Shown: positions 10,973 to 22,847, counted from the stretch's first letter. The stretch is 64,000 nt of DNA from Hyaloscypha bicolor E (GCF_002865645.1 NW_020194684.1:527308-591307); one strand, 5' to 3'. Program-made: numbers and translations. The notes: generated by a model not told the origin, from the letters alone.

Positions 10973-11129
10973 ATCCAGAAACAAAAGTGGATCGTTTAAG
11001 ATTATGCTCCTATCAACTTGACACAACCCCGAGTCAGGTTCCACCTGTTCATCCAGTAACAAAAGTGGATCGTTTAAGATTATGCTTCCACTATCAACAT
11101 GACACAACGCCGCGTCAGGTTCCACTTCT
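10973..11129. repeat. Tandem duplication (period 78) in P450 promoter
   Basis: Two copies, from 10973 and 11051, share ATCCAG-AACAAAAGTGGATCG, the following TTTAAGATTATGCT, a CTATCAAC-TGACACAAC block and a GTCAGGTTCCAC end. They differ by a handful of substitutions and small indels. They end 110 bases before the P450 start codon, so they may carry duplicated regulator sites or mark the transcript leader. Confidence 0.85.
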
Positions 11130-11238
11130 TTGTAATCAACGTGTAGCGAACAGCAGAGTAGTTGAGCAACAAGTTCTCTCTGTGTCTCAACCTCTTCACA
11201 TTATTTTCCTGGTGTTTTTATTTGGATTGGACCGCAGA

Positions 11239-13315
11239 ATGGCACTCCTTTTTTCGTGGACGTTGTCAATGTCTACTGTTGCAGGTGCTTTGCTCGCGTT
11301 GTATTCCTTCTATGTCGTTGGTGTTGCGATTCATCGGCTTTATTTTAGTCGATATGCAAAATTCCCAGGACCCAAGTTGGCTGGCCTGACATATGGCTAC
11401 ATGTTCTATTACGATGCCATTGGCGGGAAAGGCCAGTATATGCACAGGATTAGGGAGATGCATGAGGAATACAGTACGTGCTATACAAAACCGTTTTAGT
11501 CTTCAGAACTTTCCTTCTGCCCCAACGAGTGGAAGTCTATGAGAAAGGCGATAATCGATTTCTAATTATCAAGCTCTGGGTCACGTTCAGGCGCTTTCGA
11601 CGGCCGATTCATTTCGAATTTCTTTTTGGGAGTCAAGTGATTGCCACTGACCGAACCCCCAAATTTAGAAAGCCCAATAATCCGAATCAGCCCGCATGAG
11701 CTCCACGTAAATGACCCGGACTTCTACGACGTTCTCTTCGCAGGCGCGCATACCAAGCGCGACAAACCACCAACGTGGTCCCACGCCTTTGCGAATATAG
11801 ACTCGGTCTTCGGCACCATATCCCACGAGAAGCACAGAGTTCGCCGTAGTGCGCTAAATCCACTCTTCTCTCAATCGTCTCTCCGCAAACTTGAGCCTTT
11901 GATCCAGGACAAGATCGATCGGCTGGTTTCCGTATTTCGGCGTTATCAGCAAACAGGTGAAGTTTTGCCTATGAGGGCCGCATTTGCGGCCTTGACCAGC
12001 GATATCATCGCAGATTATTGCTTCGGTGCTTCTGAGAATTATATCGAGGCCGCTGGATTTAATGCTGTCGTGCTTGAAACGACGGATAGCCTGACGGAGA
12101 ATATGCACATCACTGTGCAATTTCAATGGCTTCCTCGGCTTATGGATAGCCTACCCGACAAAATTGTTGAGGGGATGCTCGGAGAGGGGATGGCAAAATT
12201 TAATGAGTTAAAGCGCGTAAGTGTATCTGCATCTAGATCATACGTCGAAAATTTGTTGACAGCCATCTAACACACAGCATTGCGTTAAAAAGATCAAAGA
12301 GACAATGGCCTCTGTCGGTGATTTTCGAGATGTCAAGCATCGAACTATTTTCCATGAATTGCTAGGGAACTCAACTCTACCACCCGAGGATAAATCGGTT
12401 GATAGGCTTTGGCAAGAAGCCCAAGTTCTCTTATCGGCTGGAACAGTTACGACTGCCACCTCTATATCGTCCGCGCTTGTGTTCTTATTGCTTGACCAAG
12501 ATAGATTAAAGGTGCTTCTAGAAGAGCTGGAAGTCGCAATGCCGGATATCTCGAAGCCGGCAAGAGAAGCAGATCTTCAGCGATTGCCTTACCTGGTGAG
12601 TATTACCGACCGCTAGCAGCTCAGGCTCAGTCACCGCAATAGAAAGCAGCACATATCCTAACATCTTCCAGAATGCCGTTGTTCAAGAGACCCTTCGGCT
12701 CGTTTCGGGAGTTTCATACCGTATCGCCCGATCTGCTCCAGATGAGATGCTTCAAGTTGGAAAATGGAATATTCCACCCAATGTACGTACTCTGCCAGCG
12801 ACCCTCATTTCCCACTCTACTTTCCGCCCCGTCTAAACAAACTTCAACAGACAGCAATCGGCATGCACGCACCCCTAATCCACCACTCGCCGGTCGTCTA
12901 CCCCGAACCCCATGCCTTCATTCCCGAGCGCTGGCTTTCGTCAACCTCCACCAAACTCACACATCTCCCGTCTCGCCCACCAGGCATCCCGCAAGCAAAT
13001 CCCAAATATCTCATGCCGTTTTCGAAAGGCACAAGACACTGTCTCGGTCAACCACTAGCGTATGCGGAGGTGTATATGACATTAGCCGCTGTGTTGAGGA
13101 CATTTATGAGGTTGGAGAGGGCCGAAGACGGGACGGTGACCGCTGTGAAAGGGATGAAGCTCTGGGAGACGGATAAGAGGGATACGTAAGCATATTGTGG
13201 GAGTGCCCGCGTTGAATATCACTGACTCTATGGTTTCTACAGGGAATTAGTCCATGATATGGGCTTTCCGAGCCCGGCAGTGGGTAGGGGGAATACGAGA
13301 GTTGTTTTTGATTAG
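11239..13315 (+). CDS. Cytochrome P450 monooxygenase
   Basis: Six exons: 11239-11473, 11669-12216, 12278-12595, 12672-12782, 12851-13185 and 13243-13315, giving 539 residues. The N-terminus has one membrane anchor (about residues 8-30) followed by the proline hinge KFPGPKL, placing the enzyme in the ER membrane. Seen motifs: PHELHVNDPDFYDVLF, an I-helix AGTVTTATS (about residue 314, with Val replacing the usual acidic residue before TT), ETLR (about 373, the ExxR pair), PERWL, and the heme-ligand loop FSKGTRHCLG (about 461-470). The closest resemblance is to the trichodiene-oxygenase-like group of fungal P450s, but substrate cannot be inferred. No terpene cyclase or PKS lies beside it, so it looks solitary. 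Intron 1 is long (195 bases). The start was chosen at the ATG before the anchor; an open frame continues upstream. Confidence 0.88.
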
Positions 13316-15511
13316 AGAATTATTGGTGTTTGAGGGGACTTGGAATTTGCGGTCTGGAAAGATTGAAAAGAGCTAAAATTGTGTCTTTTCGATAGGGGTC
13401 AGCTGGTTATTTTCGTACATGTTAAGTTCATGGTGGACTTTTGGGATGGAATTTTGTCAACGTCGTGATCCGAACGCGACTAAATGGCAGCCAAATCCTC
13501 GCGCCGTATTGAATCACCCACTTTTCCAAGCTCTATTCTTTCGCTTAATCTTATAATTATCTGTTAAGAGACAAGTTTTCCTTGCTTGTGCTTTGCACTT
13601 GGTTACTAAGCTTGCTGCTCCGCCACGAATTACTTTAACAAGCTTCTCAGGCAGATGATAGAACCAACAGCAGATGATTGCTCTCAGTTCGCTGCATCAC
13701 TTTCCCCCGCCCCTTTTCCCCTGGATATGCAGCGGTTCGTGTAGCCCGGTCTTCTGGCGTTGTTTCTTTATAGAGAGCTTGTGATCAGGAGTCACAATCA
13801 GGCTCGGCTTCGATACCTGAGGTATCGATAAGGTATCGATACTGAATTATAGGTTACTTCTAGATACTTATATGCTGCGGAAGATGACATTCCAATTTTT
13901 CTAGCTAGTCCCTCGGAGGTAAGGAGGCGAAAGGGATGATCCTGTAGGGGTTTCGTGAGCCACTTCCTTCTCCACATAACCGGACACCGTCCCTCCATAT
14001 CCTTATGCCCCTTTGCAAACACCCCGAACGACCATCTTTGATTAGCATCGGGGGCCTTATAGCAGAGCATCCAGTAATGATGGGCTTGGTTTGAGGAAGT
14101 CGTGGAGTAGCAGCAGAGCGTGCATTGGGCGTGACAGAAATTGCAGAATTCAGTATGCAGGTGATGCGGAAGTAGTGACGCGGGTGACGGTTTGAGCAGT
14201 AGGAAGAGGAGGAGAGACTGAGTAATTTTAATTTGGACTTTCTCAACTGCGCTGGCTGTAGATAGATAGTTAATAGATAGATCGAACTCTGTGGTGGCAC
14301 TGCTCTGTTGACTTCCACACCGCGGACGTGCAGTCGGGGAGTTTTTACGAACGATGATGGATCGAGAACAAATATCTATTTTAACGCGTAGCAGAAATTT
14401 CATGACGGTCATGGGATAAGGTGATCTATTCCTTTTCGAGTCTTCGCTGGCATATGAACCTTTTTATTGGAAAGTGATGTTGCTTTCAATTTTCTCACTC
14501 AAGCGAAGCCTTCCCCTATCTTCCCCATTTCCGTCTCTAGCCTTTAACTTGCACTAAGTTGAAGTACAACAAATATATAACCATATTCTATTAACGAGCG
14601 CTTGGAGCACATAGATCCTTTCTATTATAGTCATTTGGTCTCTATCTTGAAAAGACCGCAAGCTAGTTTATCTATCTCAAAACTCTGGCCCAAGGTGGTA
14701 AAAGTAGGTTCAACCCACCGACATATCGAGTACATTGGAACCCAGCCTAGCAGTGTCATTACTCTCCCACTTACGAATAGTTCCGTGAATAAATCACTCA
14801 GACCAAAGTCTACTATCCGGGGAGTTATGGGGATGGTCGATTTGCAGATCTGCATAACTCTTAAGTTAGAGGAAGGTTGCACGTGCTCTGATGTTTGCCT
14901 TATCACGTGACCATTTCCTGAAATCCCCAACGGTCAGGACTTATAATTCTATTATATTTAAATTACTCTCCTCTCAGACGTAGCCCCCGATTTGACTACT
15001 TTTCATAGTTCCAATTGACATCGACAAAATAGGTGGTACCCTGAGAGGCTGGGCCCAAAAACAGATTAGGCTCTCTCACGGTTTCTCGGGAAAGGCTTCA
15101 ATATTTGAGGTGATTGACAATGGATGAAATTCACATGGCGGCTGGAGTTTTTATTTCGGCGACGGAACCTTCATTTGCAAGAGCGAGTATATGGTGGGGC
15201 CTAGTAATCCCAAGGGTAATAGTGTTCTCTTTCCCTTTCAGGGTTCCCTTCATTTTATAACGGATCACGTGTGAAGAGTTCAAAGAGCAGGGTCTTTTTA
15301 GGCTAGTACGCGTGCTTAGCTATATGGCTAAACAAACCTGGATGAACTATCACTATAAAGAGTTTCAACCTGTCATGAGTCGTAAATCATAAATCATAAT
15401 AAAACATGGATCTCCTTAATCACCCAATTCGCCATACCTTTCCCAAAAACAAGCAAACCACCCAGCTCCAGCTTCCTAGGTAGCAATCACACAACCCCCT
15501 TGGCCCATCTA
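13316..15511. other. 2.2 kb intergenic region with weak ORFs
   Basis: Separates two convergent genes. A 204-codon minus frame (13798-14412) contains a CNFCHAQCTLCC cluster but no recognisable domain. Its end overlaps a palindromic CGATACCT/AGGTATCG sequence near 13810-13840, so I do not call it. 14602-14930 has overlapping opposite-strand frames, neither convincing. Confidence 0.4.
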
Positions 15512-17068
15512 CTACTGCGGCCCAATCTGATTCTGCACAAAAACCACCATAACAGCTGAAAACCTGCATTCTTTTATCAGTACCCATTCTCCAAAGTAGG
15601 TTTGAATCCTCTCAAAAGAATTGAAGGAAGAACTACTTACGCAGCAGTAGCAGTAAAGATCTCAACCCTAGAGCTAGTGGACGACAGGAGCACCAGTCCA
15701 AAGGCAAAGATAGCCGTGAAAAGAGCAATGAGGCCGAGAATCACACCCATGCCATGGACTTTGGCAAGGATGGTGATGGCGATGGTGGGAAGAAGACAGG
15801 CTACCACTGTCGTGATTATAGATGTGACTCGTAAGATCCAAAAACCGGAGTACTCCTTGAAGCTGCCGGTTATGCTTTTTACCGAAGAAGCGCTAATGTC
15901 AGTCTCATTGCTTGCCTCAGAATCGTTGGACGATGTGTGACCCAGTGTGCCACTACTCGATGCATCCGAGGCGGCTCCCTTCTCCAAAGTCGCCGCGTCT
16001 GTTTTGTTCGAGGGCTTGCCGGAAAACACCGCCTTCCTGCAGAGCCAAAGGAGAAGACGGAAGAGCGAGAAAAAGGTAAGCCCGAACAGGATACCAATAT
16101 CCCAAAATGGAAGGAGATATCTTTTCTGGTTGCGAAAAGGGTTGTCCTCGTGCAGTTGGTCGTAGAACGGGATGAAGCAGCGCTTCACCCACTGCGTCAA
16201 ACCATCTGACGGCTTTCCCTGACGAGGCACGATAAGTTTTTCTTGGAACTCATTAGCTTCCCCTCTGGGCTTGTCATCTTGGGAGGAGCTTGTGAAGAGA
16301 CCCCGGAACAGATCCCGTAGTGGTTTCTTCTCTTCGTCTAATTGGTTGTAATCGCCCCAGGCAAAGGCACCGATCCCCGTGAGGGCCGTGGACCCTCTAC
16401 CAACCTTTGCAACACAGTTGCTCATCAGAAGGTTGACATTGCAGTTTTCGGTGTCCCTGAGTTCCGCAACTTGTGAGTATTCCAACAGTGCAGAATCTGT
16501 TGAGAGTTACTAAGTCAGTCATGTTTTCTTGGGCATTTTGAAATCGCTTACTGTACTCCTTAAGGGTCGCTCGGATCCTTTCAATGAGGACCCATTGCCG
16601 CGGAAGAGGGAGTGAGTTTTCATTATCTTTTTCTTTGCTTTCAATACTAGCTTCTCGACCCAAAATCAGGGCCTCTAGATTGTCTGCATACTTGGAGCTC
16701 TTCTCGATGTCGTCTGTCCGAAAGTCTTTCCACTCCTCCTCGTGCAATTTTTTCCGTAAGTAAATGAGTTCTGCTTGATAATAAAGCAAGGACTTTATAC
16801 CAAGATCGGTAAAAGATGCAAAAGCCTCAAGATCGGGTTTTGTGGCGATTATTCTGGCTAGGGTAGGCCATCCATCCACTGGGAAGTTGACGTTGTTGGC
16901 AGGATTGCGTTCATCGTCAGGATCGGTTATTGAACGGGGGTCAACATGGGTGGACGCCTGAGAGAGGGTTGGAGATGGCAGTGGAGAATCAGATACTCTG
17001 GGCAAGCTTGTGTTCGACTTCGCCATGGCCGAATGGTTTTGACGTTGCGTATAGACGTTCGTTGGCAT
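15512..17068 (-). CDS. DUF6594-domain membrane protein
   Basis: Three exons on the minus strand: 17068-16552, 16496-15641 and 15563-15512 (introns 55 and 77 bases), 474 residues from the first ATG. A second ATG 14 codons later is equally possible. The layout matches fungal DUF6594 proteins: a variable Ser-rich N-terminus, a helical core beginning GWPTLARIIATKPDLEAFASFTDLGIKSLLYYQAELIYLRKKL, then C-terminal hydrophobic helices (IITTVVACLLPTIAITIL and LGLIALFTAIFAFGLVLL) followed by RVEIFTATAAFSAVMVVFV. An extra hydrophobic stretch around IGILFGLTFFSLFRLLLWLC lies in the middle, before a Ser/Thr-rich linker. Function of the family is unknown. The last short exon restores the family's usual ending, which supports the model. 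Confidence 0.85.
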
Positions 17069-17125
17069 TGTCGTTTCAAAGTCCGTCGGAATAGCTAACC
17101 TACCGTTCTAACGGGCACGGAAGCA

Positions 17126-19330
17126 TCAGGATTTGACAAGTCCGGTACGGAAATGCTTCTCGATCTTGCCTTTTGAAGTGATTTCTGGGCCAGGGCGCAG
17201 CAATTGCAGGGAACGGGCTTTCTGTGATTGCTTGATGTGTTGTCCACTGACATTTGAGGCCACTCTCGATGCGGGAGATGAGGCAGCCGTGCCCAACAAG
17301 GCGAGGTGCAGCAGCAAAGACCGCCTTAAAAATATTGGATCTTCTATTGGACTCGGGAGTGCGGAATGAGCATGGCTAGGAGAATGGAACGTCGTAGAAT
17401 GTGGGCGATCTAGCATGTGGGTGGACAAAATTTGACTGCATCTGCATGTGTGATCCTCTGTGCTATTCGTCTAGCAGGATTGGGATGACCCTCACAAGAT
17501 GAGCAGGTTTTGCACCGCCGGCAGACGGCTGGGCCTCGCCCGTTCAGATGGCCAGAGAGCGTGTTTCTTGCCACTGGTCTGGACTCCATCGTCTCTGCTC
17601 GTCATGGAAATTTCGCTCCAAAACCAAGAGTGAAGTTTAGATTCTGGGTCTGGAGGGCACGCACGGAAGCACACGCGGATTGACCCGCGATGAAGAGACT
17701 TTCTTCGGCGGTGGTGTTCTCAGCCCATCTCCGATGGCGAGTAATATTTCCCTCGGGACAAGCAATGATCCCTCATCTGCTGATGTAGGTCAATGGCGAA
17801 TGGATTGTGCAGACCTGCGATGCAACTCCTATTTGCTGTATGCTTGGTGTGTGCGAACTGGTATCTGATTAGCCAATCTAGCCCAATGGAGATCGTCCAT
17901 AGCATCTTGCCTGTTCTTCGTAACCAAGGTGGCATTGGGTGAGTGGAAAATATTTGCAAAGCATGACTCTGCCCGCTGTATCGAAGTTGAAAATATTTTT
18001 TGGTAGACGGCGCCAGGCCCTCGTCAAACGTCTCAATATAGATAGAAACCAAAACAAAATCAATGATGGCAAACTGAAGCCAGAAAACAAAAATTGGCAT
18101 AATAGAGTATATTCAGGCTGGCCATAGTGAAGGGCTGCGATGCGCTGGCATCCACGCCCGTTCAACCCTCCATACAGACTGATGCAGCCTGCAGCATCAC
18201 CGAGTGGATGACATGAGAGGCTCAGCTACGCTGCAGCTGCCAAAATCCGAGCTGCACAGAATGGATGCCTTGAGTTTGGCCGCCAAACATGTGTGAGGCC
18301 GGATGACCGAGTTATTAAGAAGCGTCGGAAGGCTCTGATATATAGAATCAACACTTCCAACTCTTGAAACCGCAACCCACTTACCTCGCTTGAGGCTCAA
18401 AAATGCGAAATGTTACAACCACTGAGAAGTAACGAAGCTTTCTCCCGCGCCCTCCGTGGACTGGTTCAAGCTGCGGTCGATGATGCGTATGGCTGGCTGC
18501 AGCCGACTCTCGGATCGCGGACCACGTATCATCTGGTCCAAGTTGCGGACGTCCCACGTCAACATGCGACAAAATTTTAGCAGGAGAGGCAGGCCACCAT
18601 ATCTATATATGGAGAGAGTGGCCCAGAGCGGATTCCTGGGACCTTGAGTCATGTGTGTGACCAAGATGCAGCACGAGGCTTCCTCAACCATCTCTTCAGC
18701 GACAGTTACACTCAGAATGGCGGTAATCTCCCGAAATGTCTCGGCCAGCTGACCGCTCTCTTTGAGAGAGCCTCGCCACACCATTTTGAAAGCGGCGGCA
18801 CGGCACACACACGGGCTGAACAGCCAGGATATATTTTGCGACGGCGTCTTCTATCAGCAGGACCACCTCTTTCCAAGTGTGTGGCAAGGCAACCACGTCT
18901 GCCTTCGGAAAAAACAAAAGAAGTTCTGTGAACTCGGCCACATTCGGAGAGCAACGGGTCAGACTTACCGCAAAGAACGCGGGTGCTGGGGTGCCGAGCC
19001 GCTTTGTCAACACCCTTGTTGCTTGGTGCTTAACGTGTAACCCCAGATATCAGTGTCCAAACGCCGGTGAGCCTTTTTGCGCAGATCCTCCTTGAAAAAC
19101 GCGATCCAGAGCCCTTCGCCGCTCTATACATTGTTCCGCGGTTTACTGAATGTTGGTGAGGCTCTGGAAAGAAGCGAACCATTTGATTAAGAAGGGGAAG
19201 GGTTGGCTGGTGTGCGCATCACTCTGAAAAAGGCTGCGACTACTTCTAGCTTCTTTGCCCACAGCCTGGTCCTCAGGATCTCCGTCGCAATCAAAACTTC
19301 GAGAGCGTTTGTCCTAGATTCATCTCCGAA
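17126..19330 (-). other. Possible decayed membrane protein (weakly wax-synthase-like)
   Basis: Minus-strand frames at 18808-18413 (including TWDVRNLDQM), 18165-17878 and 18100-17720 (FWLQFAIIDFVLVSIYIETF, then ISIGLDWLIRYQF and AGLHNPF) read like successive pieces of a polytopic protein. They cannot be spliced into one frame. The order of a charged W-x-V-x-N-L motif, then a membrane span, then a GL-NP motif recalls fungal wax-synthase-like acyltransferases. The resemblance is weak, and nothing intact remains. No other gene is supported between 17126 and 19330. Confidence 0.25.
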
Positions 19331-19342
19331 TAGCAAAGCAAG

Positions 19343-20621
19343 ATGGCCAGCAGTCCACCAACTATAAACGGTTAGTTCACGATTTTCACGGGATGCTAGC
19401 CTTTGAGATTTTGTGCGCTGACTTACTTCGTTTCAGGATGCAATCCGAAAGCCCCAATCTCGACGAAACCAATGGGCAACTTCCCGATCTCTCATCGGGC
19501 GTCGTCCGTCAAACCCTCTATGCGACTTAGCATATCTCGAACTACACTGCTCGATTACGATGCAGAGTCGGAACTGAAGACCGATGTTATGTACGGAACC
19601 ACGAACACTGTGAAGGAGTGCCGCTGGTTTGATCATCTGTTAGGAGTCTTCTGCATATCAAGGGGACCAAAGTTTGCATCAGTCCCAAAGTCCATGTCCG
19701 TTGGATCACAAGAACGCAACAATCGCGAGGTGCGTATAGAAAAGTGGACGGTGAAAACAATCTAGTGCTGACCACAACCTCAGGCCCACCTCGATTCTGC
19801 ATGGGTTCTTCCCGTCTACGTTCTTTCAGCCGAGCGGGACGAATACCGACATCGAATACCGAAAGAAGCCAAATGCACCATTGACACCGGTAATTTGCAG
19901 GGCAACATTGTATCTCGAACGTTTCTCTTCAACGTTCTCGGTTACTCGGAGGCAGACTTCCAGAAGCTGACTACTGGAGAGGAGAATGGGGGTACCGGTA
20001 TTACAGGCCACAAGCTTATCCCGGATGGCGGCATCAACCTGACCTGGTACCACAACAACAGCACTAGGGTATTCCGCGACATGCGTTTCCTTATCTCGGA
20101 GCATCCGATGTATGATCTTATTATTGGTGCGCATTCCATCCAAGAGAACAATATACTCGACGTGCCAAACCTCATGACTACCCCTGCCGAAGGGATTGTG
20201 CTCTCGAAGTCGCTCTTGAAGAATTCACCACGCAGTACGGTTACCCTTTCCTCACTCTGTCAGCTTAAAAGCTAATCTTCTCAAAGATCCGAAATTGAAA
20301 TCGCTTGAAGTAGACATGAACAAAGAAAAACAGAAAAGGGACAACTTCCAGATAAGGGAAGAATGGAAAAAAATCGATCCATTAATGCCCAAAGAAGAAC
20401 AGGACAAGCTCTTGCGTGAGAAGACAGCTATCTTCGAGGCCAAGAAAGAGACGTTCCATGATGCGTGTCGACAGGAATACGAGGTCCTTATACAGGACGC
20501 AACGGATCAGAACCGTCAGAAAGACAAAGAAGCATTGGAAAAAGAGTACAAAAAGTGGGCTTGGTTCAAAATTCAAATACAGGAACCACAGCATCCAGAG
20601 GAGGATCCAAAGAAAAAGTAG
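19343..20621 (+). CDS. Retropepsin-like domain protein with C-terminal coiled coil
   Basis: Four exons: 19343-19370, 19437-19729, 19784-20234 and 20287-20621, giving 368 residues. The central part contains a retroviral-type aspartic protease fold signature: CTIDTGNLQGNIVS with Asp-Thr-Gly at about residues 141-143, a later RFLISEHPMYDLIIGAHSI (hydrophobic-hydrophobic-Gly), the second half-site of retropepsins. The last exon is a highly charged Glu/Lys coiled-coil tail. No reverse transcriptase, integrase or LTR lies nearby, so this is a cellular protein of a kind frequent in filamentous fungi, perhaps ultimately derived from a retroelement. Whether it is an active protease is unknown. The first exon codes only nine full codons; a downstream start is possible. 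Confidence 0.72.
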
Positions 20622-21308
20622 GTGCAAAGATTTATAGTATGGAGAGGAGTACTATAATTCACATCAGTGCAAGATTTCTTTCGTTTCTTGTATAGGTTCT
20701 CGAGCGATCGACTCTAGGAAGGTGTTATTATGGATATTGGGGCGTTTACTTCTTTGGCAAATGAATGTCTTTTCTACTTTCAATGGAGTTAGAGGAAATA
20801 ACACGAATTTATAATCTATTTCTATGCCCATGAGAAAGGTAATAGAAAAGTAAGTTAAAAAGAATAAGTGAGACTTTATTTAAGCTATTATTACACTCCG
20901 AATCTCGGCTTATCTCGGAAGCGAGTAACAAAACGGGGCAATACCCTGCTTCGTTCTCTGGGCCTAAGTTGAGTAATAGTATTTAGCTATATGAATATTC
21001 CGGCATAAAGTCATGCGACTACCTGCCCCTGTAAAAGCGAGGTTTATTAAGGCCATAGGCTTAAGTCTTGTAAGTAGTTTCAGGGATTAAAAGACAATTC
21101 TAGGGTATGCCCCTGCAAGTATAGGGGCTTGATCACTAAAGGGCCCTATAAGACCTCCTACTTACAAGCGCTCTCTTTTCTCTTATATATTCTCTCTGGT
21201 CTCTAAACTTGTAATATGTTATATTGTGACTTTTCATCAATTTTTTTTTTTGGTTAATTTGTGCAACTACTCTCAAATCAAACTCTTAACCTCTATTCAA
21301 TCTAGCGT
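20622..21308. other. AT-rich intergenic region, no supported gene
   Basis: Lies between two genes whose 3' ends face each other. It is AT-rich with scattered stops, a poly-T run at 21240-21252, and short GC islands around 20910-21140 that resemble decayed repeat sequence. No ORF or clear inverted repeat. Confidence 0.4.
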
Positions 21309-22037
21309 TCAGTTCCACATTGTAACGTTTAAGTTCATCCCCATCTGGTTCAGCATCTCGATGTGAGGCTGGAAATCATCCGTCATGTGCCAATCAATCA
21401 TGATGAAAGGGTGCTCCTGAGCATCCTTCGCACCGTTCTTGACATAGTCCCTGACCCAAGGGATAGCGATCGAGCAATCCATGATATGACCCGGCCGGCA
21501 CCAGTCATTCTCGAGCAGGTTGCGATCCGTTGTGCCCGCCCAAATATTCACCACCCGAGGCCATCCCCACTCGGCGGGGATGGCATCCTTGGAGGCAGCA
21601 ATGGCGATCTGGGTGCCGCACCGTCCACAGAACCACCTGTCTCGTTTCGGCGAGGACTCATAGTGCATCAACCATAGGTTATCGAGGCCGGCCACGGTGG
21701 GTTCATCCATCAGGCTGGCGGCGGGGACAAATGGTGGTCGCGTCTCGTCATCTTTGCTCTTCTCCCAATCAGGCATTGAAGCCCTTAGAAGGATAGACAG
21801 TTCGAGCAGTGCCATGTCCGAGGTGAACCCATAAGCGCCGAGGGAGCCCGTAGCCTGCCGGCAGCCGTCGCAGTGACAGACAACCGCCGTCGGGAGGCGG
21901 ACATCCCCTATATCCGTTCCCGGTGTGTGATAAGGATTGGCCGCCCTCTGGCTGGCGTTAGGGAGTGACATGCGCCAACGCACAGCCGTGCAGTTGCAAC
22001 CGCCGTGTAGTACAAGCGGGTCTGGAGGGAAGGGCAT
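21309..22037 (-). CDS. GFA/CENP-V-type zinc-binding protein
   Basis: A single exon of 242 residues on the minus strand. It belongs to the family named after glutathione-dependent formaldehyde-activating enzyme. The zinc ligands are all present: GGCNC (Cys14, Cys16), CHCDGCRQATG (Cys54, Cys56, Cys59) and WFCGRCGTQ (Cys137, Cys140). The protein is longer than minimal GFA domains, with an insert at about residues 85-125. The ATG at 22037 was chosen because the domain starts 11 residues later; the frame stays open to 22199 upstream. Many family members are of unknown activity, so formaldehyde chemistry should not be assumed. A hAT-type MITE sits 240 bases upstream of the start. Confidence 0.85.
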   Translation of the reverse strand: MPFPPDPLVLHGGCNCTAVRWRMSLPNASQRAANPYHTPGTDIGDVRLPTAVVCHCDGCRQATGSLGAYGFTSDMALLELSILLRASMPDWEKSKDDETRPPFVPAASLMDEPTVAGLDNLWLMHYESSPKRDRWFCGRCGTQIAIAASKDAIPAEWGWPRVVNIWAGTTDRNLLENDWCRPGHIMDCSIAIPWVRDYVKNGAKDAQEHPFIMIDWHMTDDFQPHIEMLNQMGMNLNVTMWN

Positions 22038-22277
22038 TATGAGAATCGGTAGCAGTAGTCGTAATGATGGGTTGCACTGATGAACTGCTAATGTTAAGTC
22101 AGAAAGGGTGTTGGTTTGGAATTTGCTTAGAGACGACACTGAACGTACCCAAAAAGTCTTTTCTATTTGGTCCCGATACCCAGCGTACAGCAAATGCAAA
22201 AGCTAGATTTCTAAGAGGGAAGACTGAGCTCTTTAATGTAAAAATGTAAGCGCTCATATTCATTTTGTACCCCTTTT

Positions 22278-22839
22278 CAGTGTGTCAAATGAATAGAATA
22301 GAATAGAGTAGTGGCTACTACTCTATTCTATTCATCAAAATTTACCCACTACTCATATTCTATTCATATTCTAATCAAGGTATTCATGAATATTCATGAA
22401 TACTTTGAGTAGTGCGCACGTGATTTTGCACGTGAGGAGCTAGCTATATTAGGTAAAGCTTCCGCCCGCTCCCGCTCTAGCGCCACCTCACCACCCAATT
22501 AGGCGATGGCGAGGCTTGGTAAGCGAACTAAAGTACAAGATTCCGAGGAGAATAATTAGTTTATTATTATAGAAAATTAGTACTTGGCTAATATTATATA
22601 AGCCTTAGCTTAGTCTAGATAGAGCTACTAATAAGCGCCTTAGTTATTTAATAATTATTAAGTAAACCTTGTTTTTTAATAGTCACGCGACCAGTAATTA
22701 CCAGTATTCATGAATATTCATGAATATATATTCTACTCTACTCTAATTTTTTGAGAATTACGCTACTCATATTCTATTCAAGATATTCATGAATATTCAT
22801 GAATACCTTTAATACCTTGAATACCTTTTTGACACACTG
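22278..22839. mobile_element. Non-autonomous hAT-type element (MITE) with 8-base TSD
   Basis: The element is 562 bases. It begins CAGTGTGTCAAA and ends with the reverse complement TTTGACACACTG. It is flanked on both sides by an identical octamer, CCCCTTTT (22270-22277 and 22840-22847). A CAG-starting TIR with an 8-base target duplication is the mark of the hAT superfamily. There is no transposase. Subterminally it has a GAATAGAATAGAGTAG hairpin (22290-22333) and three copies of TTCATGAATATTCATGAA (about 22382, 22706 and 22785). The core is AT-rich. Confidence 0.9.
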
Positions 22840-22847
22840 CCCCTTTT

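Noticed and set aside
13805..13845. CGATACCT/AGGTATCG palindrome
   Set aside because: Short, single occurrence in intergenic DNA; no evidence of an element or regulator.
13798..14412. 204-codon minus ORF with CxxC-like cluster
   Set aside because: No recognisable domain, no splice support, and the end overlaps a palindromic sequence; kept only as a note.
19343..20621. Interpretation as an LTR retrotransposon
   Set aside because: No LTRs, RT, RNase H or integrase nearby, and the gene has three clean introns.
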